The notes under the pieces were generated by a model that saw only the letters and a list, made by a program, of their open reading frames with translations, ran no database searches and was not told the origin of the DNA. Below, one piece after another: positions 58,717 through 64,000 of a DNA stretch of 64,000 bases (position 1 is its first letter; every line of letters starts with the position of its first letter). The stretch is taken from assembly GCA_023264995.1 (NCBI GenBank), contig JAHFUR010000013.1, positions 1-64,000 of the forward strand, read 5' to 3'. The position numbers and the translations under genes were made by a program. The stretch is from Acidimicrobiia bacterium. Its GTDB lineage: Bacteria > Actinomycetota > Acidimicrobiia > Acidimicrobiales > AC-14.

Positions 58717-59826
58717 ATGATCGATGGCCCTCTCGACGGCTTTGTGGTTGGGGTCACCGCCGATCGTCGGGCCACCGAGCAGGCCGAGCTGTTGCGCCGG
58801 CGCGGCGCCGAGGTGCTGTTCGGGCCGACAATTGCCACGGCGTACCTGGCCTCCGACGACGCCCTGCGCGCCGCCACCGTCGCCCTGATCGAGCGGCCGC
58901 CCGACTACTTGGCCGCAACGACGGGGATCGGGATCCGGGCGTGGTTCGAAACGGCCCAGGTGTGGGGCCTCGGCGACGCGCTCCTTGACGCCCTCGGCCA
59001 CACCCGCATCGTCGCCCGGGGCCCGAAGGCCGCCGGAGCCATCCAGGCCGCCGGGCTCGACGTGTGGCGCAGCGCGGCCAACGAGCAGATGGACCAGTTG
59101 CTCGCCCACCTCCTGGCCGAGCCGCTGGCCAGCGCGCGTGTGGCGGTCCAGCTCTACGGGACGCCCGCGCCCGAGGCCGTGCGCGCCCTCGCCGGCGCCG
59201 GCGCTGAGGTGCTCGAGGTGCCCGTCTACCAGTGGCGGACGCCCGACGACCCGGCGCCGGCGCTGCGCCTGGCCCAGGCCGCCATCGACGGCCGGATCCA
59301 CGCCGTCACCTTCACCGCGGCCCCGGCGGTCACCAACCTGTTCGCCCTGGCCGACGCGGCCGGTGTCGCCAACCTGCTGCGGGACGCGTTCAACCACGCC
59401 GGCGTGGTGGCGGCGTGCGTCGGCCCGGTGTGCGCTCGCGGTGCGCTCGACGTGGGCATCGTGGCCCCGCTCGTCCCCGACGTCGGCCGGCTCGGCCTGA
59501 TGGTGCGCGCCCTCTCCGAGCGCCTGGCCGCCGACCGGCGCACCGTACCCATGGCCGGCGTCGATGTCGTGCTCCAGGGCCTCATCGCCCTGATCGGCGA
59601 GGAGCGAGTACGCCTCAACTGCCGGGAGCGGGCGCTCCTCGACACCCTGGCCACCCGCCCCGGCACTGTGTTCTCCCGGCCCACGCTCGTGCGGGAGGTG
59701 TGGCGGGCCACGGGCGCCGACCCCCACGCCGTCGAAGTAGCCATCGCCCGGCTCCGGCCTCGGCTCGGCGCGGCCGGGGCGGCGCTCGTGGCCGTCCCCG
59801 GTCGGGGGTACCGCCTCGAGCCGTAG
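58717..59826 (+). CDS. nnaR: uroporphyrinogen-III synthase-like / winged-helix regulator (NnaR-type)
   Basis: The 369-residue protein has a HemD-type N-terminal bilobal domain (VVGVTADRRATEQAELLRRR ... PPDYLAATTGIGIRAWFE ... AVTFTAAPAVTNL). The last 100 residues form an OmpR-type winged helix (RLNCRERALLDTLATRPG, SRPTLVREVWRATGADPHAV, VPGRGYRLEP). This fusion is the architecture of NnaR, the regulator of nitrate/nitrite assimilation in Streptomyces and mycobacteria. Divergence from nrtABD supports that role. Whether the HemD part retains enzymatic activity is unknown; in NnaR it serves for regulation. Confidence 0.82.
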   Translation: MIDGPLDGFVVGVTADRRATEQAELLRRRGAEVLFGPTIATAYLASDDALRAATVALIERPPDYLAATTGIGIRAWFETAQVWGLGDALLDALGHTRIVARGPKAAGAIQAAGLDVWRSAANEQMDQLLAHLLAEPLASARVAVQLYGTPAPEAVRALAGAGAEVLEVPVYQWRTPDDPAPALRLAQAAIDGRIHAVTFTAAPAVTNLFALADAAGVANLLRDAFNHAGVVAACVGPVCARGALDVGIVAPLVPDVGRLGLMVRALSERLAADRRTVPMAGVDVVLQGLIALIGEERVRLNCRERALLDTLATRPGTVFSRPTLVREVWRATGADPHAVEVAIARLRPRLGAAGAALVAVPGRGYRLEP

Positions 59827-59844
59827 GCCCGCCGCCGCCGCCCC

Positions 59845-59893
59845 GAACTGGTGACACAAGCGCGGGCAGCGCCCCCAGATGTGTCACCAGTTC
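59845..59893. terminator. 14-bp stem inverted repeat between convergent nnaR and sseA
   Basis: GAACTGGTGACACA (59845-59858) and TGTGTCACCAGTTC (59880-59893) are perfect 14-base arms. The loop contains its own GGGC-AGC-GCCC hairpin. It lies between two converging stops and lacks a U-tract, so it is a likely bidirectional terminator or repetitive palindrome. Confidence 0.6.
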
Positions 59894-59905
59894 GCTGTGG
59901 GGTGG

Positions 59906-60784
59906 CTACCGCTCGATGGGCGCCTTGACCAGGTTGCCCCACTCGGTCCACGAACCGTCGTAGTTGCGGACGGTCGGGTAACCCAGGAGGTTCTGGAGCA
60001 CAAACCAGGTGTGGCTCGACCGCTCGCCGATCCGGCAGTAGACGACCACGTCGTCGTCGGGGCTGAGGCCCAGCTCGCCGGCGTAGATGGCCCGGAGGGC
60101 GTCGGCGTTCTTGAACGTGCCGTCGTCGTTAGCCGCGTTCTTCCAGGGCTTGCTGGCCGCGCCGGGGATATGCCCGCCGCGCAAGGCGCCCTCTTGGGGG
60201 TAGTCGGGCATGTGCAGCATTTCGCCGCTGTACTCGCCCGGCGACCGGACGTCGACCAGCTTCCCGCCCTTGCCCACGTGGACCAGCACGTCATCGCGGA
60301 AGGCGCGGATCGGCGCGTCGTCGCGCTCGACGACGGGGTACTCGGTGGGTTCGGCCTTGGCCACGTCGGTGGTGAGCTCGCGGCCTTCCTGCAGCCACTT
60401 CATCCGACCGCCGTTGAGCAGGCGGACGTCGGGGTGGCCGAACAGCTTGAACACCCACAAGGCGTAGGCGGCCCACCAGTTGAAGTTGTCGCCGTAGAAC
60501 ACAACCGTCGAGTCGCGGCTGATCCCGCTCCGGGAGCAGAGATCGGCGAACCTGGCGCCGTCGACGTAGTCCCGGTTCACCTGGTCGTTGAGGTCGAGGT
60601 GCCAGTCGACCTTGACCGCGCCGGGGACGTGGCCGGTGTCATAGAGGAGCACGTCTTCGTCGGACTCGACCACCACCAGGCCGGGATCGTGCAGGTGCTC
60701 GGCCAACCATGCGGTGGTGACAAGCAGTTCGGGCTTGGCGTACTGGGTCAGCTCGGGGGAACTGTCGGGAGCAACCGAGGGCAT
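59906..60784 (-). CDS. sseA: thiosulfate sulfurtransferase (two-domain rhodanese)
   Basis: The 292-residue protein has two rhodanese domains. The N-terminal one ([20 protein letters not shown]) is inactive, and the C-terminal one ([11 protein letters not shown]) carries the active Cys250 in [12 protein letters not shown]. It moves sulfur from thiosulfate to cyanide or other thiol acceptors in the cytoplasm. This [11 protein letters not shown] loop is typical of actinobacterial SseA/CysA-type sulfurtransferases. A near-perfect AAGGAGG ribosome-binding site precedes the ATG by nine bases. Confidence 0.9.
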   Translation of the reverse strand: MPSVAPDSSPELTQYAKPELLVTTAWLAEHLHDPGLVVVESDEDVLLYDTGHVPGAVKVDWHLDLNDQVNRDYVDGARFADLCSRSGISRDSTVVFYGDNFNWWAAYALWVFKLFGHPDVRLLNGGRMKWLQEGRELTTDVAKAEPTEYPVVERDDAPIRAFRDDVLVHVGKGGKLVDVRSPGEYSGEMLHMPDYPQEGALRGGHIPGAASKPWKNAANDDGTFKNADALRAIYAGELGLSPDDDVVVYCRIGERSSHTWFVLQNLLGYPTVRNYDGSWTEWGNLVKAPIER

Positions 60785-60955
60785 AGAGCATCCTCCTTGG
60801 ATGACGCGTGCATGTCGTGCCCGCCAGCCTAGCGGCTAATCCCGACTTCTCTGGTCAAGAATCGGCGTGTCAACCGATCGTCGGACCGTCCGGTCGCGCG
60901 GTGTTGCCTCTCGCCGGTCGTTGCACCCGCCGGTTCCTGGTGGCACGCTTTCCAG

Positions 60956-61321
60956 ATGGAAGCGGGTGAGCTGAAGGCGTTCCTCACAGATTCGGTCGGG
61001 CAGCCGCCCACCGGCTTCGAGCCGGACCTCGACGACAGAAACCGCTATCTGGATTGGTGCAACCTCAAGATACGGGAAAAATACGCCGTCCGGAAAATCA
61101 AGGTAACGGTGCTCGATCCAGGCGTTCGCGACAACACGCTCGCTATCGGGACCATCGTGACCTCCCTTTCATTTGATGCGTTTGAGGTGACCTTCTCGAT
61201 CCTGCATAACGAAGCCTGGGACACCCTGTTCATTAGCAGCCAGGTTCATGACGGGCCCATGTCCTACTTGGACCAGTGGGACCTGACCTATACGGAAGAC
61301 ACCTATACGTTCACCCTTTGA
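60956..61321 (+). CDS. orphan hypothetical protein with AT-richer composition
   Basis: The 121-residue protein is acidic and rich in Asp, Thr and Tyr. It has alternating beta segments (KIKVTVLDP, TLAIGTIVTSLSFDAFEVTF, DTLFISSQVH, LTYTEDTYTFTL), suggesting an SRPBCC- or immunity-protein-like sheet. There is no signal or membrane segment and no family I recognise. Third-position use of A/T is far above the neighbours (runs such as GAAAAATAC), a sign of recent acquisition. There is no clear ribosome-binding site before the ATG. A role as an immunity-type protein is speculation. Confidence 0.6.
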   Translation: MEAGELKAFLTDSVGQPPTGFEPDLDDRNRYLDWCNLKIREKYAVRKIKVTVLDPGVRDNTLAIGTIVTSLSFDAFEVTFSILHNEAWDTLFISSQVHDGPMSYLDQWDLTYTEDTYTFTL

Positions 61322-61410
61322 ATCTGATCAACGGATAGCTGGGTTCGCCGTCGTCACCAGCCGTCGTCTCCGTATTGTCGGTCGCGGGCGTGCGGCGGCG
61401 CTCAGGGCCG

Positions 61411-62049
61411 TCATGAGCCATCGAGGTAGGCCAGGACGGCGAGCACGCGGCGGTGGCCGACCTCGCTCTCCGCGATGTCCAGCTTGGTGAGGATGTGGCG
61501 GACATGCGCCTCGACGGTGCGTTCACTGACGACGAGGCGGCGAGCGATGCCGGCGTTCGTGAGCCCTTCGGCCATTAGCCGGAGGACGCCGAGTTCGCGG
61601 TCGGAAAGCCGCCCGATGGGACCGTCGTCGACCGGCGAAACAAGGCTGGCGACAACCATCGGGTCGAGCGCGGACCCGCCGGCGGCGACACGCTCGGCGC
61701 TGGCGAGGAATTCGCCGACCTCGAGCACCCGGTCCTTCAGGAGGTAGCCAAACCCGCCGAGGGCCACGAGCTTTACCGCGTGCGCGGTCTCGATGTGCTG
61801 GGAGAGCAGGAGCACGCCGACGCCGGGATGCCGCTCCTTGATCATCAACGCAGCGCGGGCGCCCTCATCGGTGAAGGTGGGCGGCATGCGGATGTCGACG
61901 ACGGTGAGGTCTGGCCCTTCCCGTGCCACAGTCGCCAGGAGGCGGTCGGCATCGCCAAGGGCGGCGATCACGTGGTGACCGCCGTCTTGGAAGAGGCGAG
62001 CAAGGCCGGCGCGCAACAGAGCCTGGTCCTCGGCGATCACGACGCGCAC
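61411..62049 (-). CDS. NarL/FixJ-type two-component response regulator
   Basis: The 212-residue protein has a receiver domain (acidic pocket Glu7-Asp8, phosphorylation site Asp52 in VVDIRMPP, conserved Lys in YLLKDRV). The LuxR-type HTH is LSDRELGVLRLMAEGLTNAG, then VSERTVEAHVRHILTKL. Its GTG start lies 13 bases inside the end of the kinase gene, so it is translationally coupled with its cognate kinase. The regulon is unknown; the pair may be self-controlled. Confidence 0.88.
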   Translation of the reverse strand: MRVVIAEDQALLRAGLARLFQDGGHHVIAALGDADRLLATVAREGPDLTVVDIRMPPTFTDEGARAALMIKERHPGVGVLLLSQHIETAHAVKLVALGGFGYLLKDRVLEVGEFLASAERVAAGGSALDPMVVASLVSPVDDGPIGRLSDRELGVLRLMAEGLTNAGIARRLVVSERTVEAHVRHILTKLDIAESEVGHRRVLAVLAYLDGS

Positions 62050-64000
62050 GGGAACTCCGCCACGAGCGTCGTGCCATGACCCTGGCCACTGTCGATCCTG
62101 AGGCGGCCGCCCTGGGCGGCGACCCGATCCGAGAGTCCGGTCAATCCCGTCCCCTTCCGGGCGCTCGCGCCGCCGATCCCGTCGTCGACCACCGAGACCA
62201 CGAGCGTGTCGTCCCTACGCTCGGCGCGAAGCACGACCCTAGAGGCACGGGCGTGCTTGACGGCGTTGGTGAGACCTTCGCAAGCGATGAAGTAGGCGGC
62301 GGTCTCGACGTCGGTCGGGAAGCGCCCGGGGCCGGCGTCAACCTCGACCGGAAGGGGAGCACGGCGGGCCAGCTCTCGCAGGGCCGGCCCGAGGCCGGCC
62401 TCGAGCTGGGCCGGCCTGAGGCCCTGGGCGAGCTCGCGTAGCTCGTCGATGGCGACGGTGATCTCGGCGACGGCGCCGTCGAGGGTGCTGGTCACGTCGT
62501 CATTCACTGCCGGTCCGAGCGCGTGCTGGGCGTGACGAAGGGCGAGGCCGATGGACACCAGCCGTTGCTGGGCCCCGTCGTGAAGGTCGCGTTCGATACG
62601 CCGCCGCTCATCGTCGGCCGCGACCACGATTCGGGCGCGTGATGCCGCCACCTCATCGAGCTGGCGCCGGAGCTCGATACGCAGCCGCGCGATCAGGACG
62701 GCCAAGGCGCCGGCGTCGAGCAGCTTGGCGACCAGCGACCGACGTTCCGCGAGATCGGGGGGACCGACAACGCTCCCGAGGGTTGTGCCGCCATGGCGGA
62801 TCGGCCACCGTTCGCGGCCGTCGCCCACATTGTCCGCGACCGGCGCGCCGGTTAGATCGACAGCGAGCCCGCTGTCAGGCAGGAGAAGGAGCACGTCGAT
62901 CTCGTCGACCCCGAGTGCCTTGCGCAGCACCTGCTCGACGTGTTCGGGGACCGCCCGACCGGCACCGAGGTCATCGAGGAAGCCGGTCATTTGCCGCAGG
63001 GCGTCAAAGCGGGCTCGGTTGAAGCGACGGTCGACTGCGTCCTGGAGCCGGTTCCGTACCGGTCGGAAGGCGCCGGCGACCGCCAGTGTCGCCCCCGCAG
63101 TGGCCCAGGACGAGCCGAGCCCGAGCCCGAGCGTCGCGCCGATCACCATCGCCGTCGCCAGGTAGGTGGCCGCGAGGAACGCGGTCAGTGCGCCGTAGGC
63201 GATGGTCCGGCTGATGACGAGATCGACGTCGTACAGCCGGTAGCGCAGGATGGCGACACCTGCCGCCACTGGCATGGCGGTCGTCGCCAAGGCGGCGAGC
63301 GGGCGCACGATCGGCGCCACGTTCCACAGCACAGCCGACACCGGCAACACCACCGCCGCGCACATCGACGCAAACGCGAACAAGCGCAGTTGGAGCCGCT
63401 CCACACCGGTCGAACGGCGGAGCCGCTGCACCAACGGCACGATCGCTGCCACGAGCGAGCCGAGGAACAGCGGCATGCCGACCGCCATCAGCAGCCCGAT
63501 CGGCGCACTGTCGACGGCATAGGGGTTCCGCCCACCGACGAAGTCCTTGCCGAGCTGAGGGGAAAGTGCCCACGCCGGCAGGACCATCGCCGCGCCGACG
63601 ACGTTGACCCACGCGACCGCCCGCCAGCCTCGTCGGCTCAAGTGACCGTCCGGGAACAACAGGAAGATCAACACGATGAGAGGACCGCCCGCCACCCAGC
63701 TCGAGAGGGCGATCCACTCGGCGAAGGGCCCGGCCGGCCATCCGTGCGCGGCCGCCCGCAACCCCCAGCCCTGCGGCAGGTCGGTGGTCAGCCCGTTCGA
63801 AAGGGCCGACGCGTAGAACAACCAGCCGATCCAATGACCAGGGTGGCGCGACACGATAAGGGCGCCGACGATGGCGAGGGTCACGGTGGCGACCGCGTAC
63901 ATGACGGTGTCGTAGGTCGGCTCCAGACCCCAGGACAGCGTGACCGCGGCGAGCTCTATCGCCACTGTGGCCGTCAGCACCGCCGCCGGCCAAGCACGCA
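62037..64000 (-). CDS. membrane sensor histidine kinase (NarL-type, HisKA_3), 5' end outside the window
   Basis: The frame is open to the right window edge, so the true start may lie beyond it; GTG 63980 is the first in-window candidate. From the N-terminus there are about ten transmembrane helices (an LPxTG-free 7TM-like region), then a GAF-like segment with a coiled linker (RQMTGFLDDLGAGRAV). The dimerisation helix has the phospho-acceptor His (RRIERDLHDGAQQRLV), and the HATPase domain has N-box (CEGLTNAVKHA), G1 (VVDDGIGG) and G2 (GTGLTGLSDRVAAQGG). It partners the NarL-type regulator downstream. The signal is unknown. Confidence 0.85.
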   Translation of the reverse strand, partial: RAWPAAVLTATVAIELAAVTLSWGLEPTYDTVMYAVATVTLAIVGALIVSRHPGHWIGWLFYASALSNGLTTDLPQGWGLRAAAHGWPAGPFAEWIALSSWVAGGPLIVLIFLLFPDGHLSRRGWRAVAWVNVVGAAMVLPAWALSPQLGKDFVGGRNPYAVDSAPIGLLMAVGMPLFLGSLVAAIVPLVQRLRRSTGVERLQLRLFAFASMCAAVVLPVSAVLWNVAPIVRPLAALATTAMPVAAGVAILRYRLYDVDLVISRTIAYGALTAFLAATYLATAMVIGATLGLGLGSSWATAGATLAVAGAFRPVRNRLQDAVDRRFNRARFDALRQMTGFLDDLGAGRAVPEHVEQVLRKALGVDEIDVLLLLPDSGLAVDLTGAPVADNVGDGRERWPIRHGGTTLGSVVGPPDLAERRSLVAKLLDAGALAVLIARLRIELRRQLDEVAASRARIVVAADDERRRIERDLHDGAQQRLVSIGLALRHAQHALGPAVNDDVTSTLDGAVAEITVAIDELRELAQGLRPAQLEAGLGPALRELARRAPLPVEVDAGPGRFPTDVETAAYFIACEGLTNAVKHARASRVVLRAERRDDTLVVSVVDDGIGGASARKGTGLTGLSDRVAAQGGRLRIDSGQGHGTTLVAEFPCAS

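Overview
The window is a high-GC (roughly 70 percent or more), gene-dense stretch of an actinobacterial chromosome. Four things point to a free-living aerobic member of Actinomycetota, possibly the Acidimicrobiia or a related uncultured lineage: caa3-type cytochrome oxidase genes, mycothiol/DinB-type and CsoR-type proteins, a 13E12/DUF222 HNH protein, and frequent GTG/TTG starts with many 4-base ATGA/GTGA overlaps and apparently leaderless promoters. The exact lineage is an inference. No rRNA, tRNA, CRISPR array, insertion sequence or prophage was seen. No stretch longer than 300 bases lacks a gene; the largest gap is about 245 bases at 38041-38283.

Layout. 1-7.7 kb: a zinc-ribbon protein tail, an acyl-ACP desaturase/DinB pair with a TetR-like palindrome, a CrtI-like oxidoreductase, small enzymes, a membrane-anchored LVIVD propeller and a membrane-anchored metallopeptidase. 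7.7-9.9 kb: a translationally coupled chain serS - 42-aa membrane peptide - sdhC - sdhD. 9.9-12.7 kb: an ABC-2 exporter and a GT1 glycosyltransferase. 12.8-14.1 kb: a hemerythrin-MarR operon with a clear promoter and operator. 14.1-16.8 kb: csoR divergent from a CopB-type copper ATPase, with two CsoR-like palindromes. 16.8-23.0 kb: the canonical caa3 oxidase operon ctaC-D-E-F-G plus an M50 protease. 23.1-28.1 kb: a BNR propeller, then a znuA-C-B importer divergent from a Zur-like regulator.

28.0-33.1 kb is the most unusual region. It encodes a second heme-copper-oxidase-like set: a membrane protein fused to a type-1 cupredoxin, a subunit III homolog and a subunit I homolog. A short CtaG homolog and ctaB lie beside it. 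The subunit I homolog keeps both low-spin heme ligands but has lost every CuB ligand, the cross-linking Tyr and the heme a3 ligand, so it cannot be a normal oxygen reductase. It may be an electron-transfer or assembly module.

33-39.5 kb: a TolB-like propeller, a large BTAD/SARP-type regulator with a Cys-rich start, a beta-lactamase-fold protein, a PHP/HhH protein and a 49-aa small gene with its own promoter. 39.6-44 kb: treZ-treY (trehalose from maltooligosaccharides). 44-47 kb: a GDP-mannose 3,5-epimerase homolog with a GT10 fucosyltransferase-like enzyme, a Tat-exported Ig-like protein and a PqqD-like protein. 47-51.3 kb: an ATP-dependent DNA ligase, a group-2 sigma factor, a secreted Pro/Thr-rich protein and a DUF222-HNH gene with a LexA-type SOS box between its -35 and -10. 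51.3-55.6 kb: a DUF1269 protein, a large secreted PQQ-type propeller with a recent 342-bp internal duplication, a zinc-finger membrane protein and a 166-bp imperfect palindrome. 55.6-59.8 kb: nrtD-B-A divergent from a HemD/wHTH regulator of the NnaR type. 59.9-64 kb: a rhodanese, an AT-richer orphan ORF and a NarL-type two-component pair that runs off the window end.

Several modules fit together. Copper handling (CsoR/CopB, CtaG, cupredoxin) supports two oxidase-type complexes. Zn uptake and NO/O2/nitrate-related functions (hemerythrin, Nrt/NnaR) are locally regulated.
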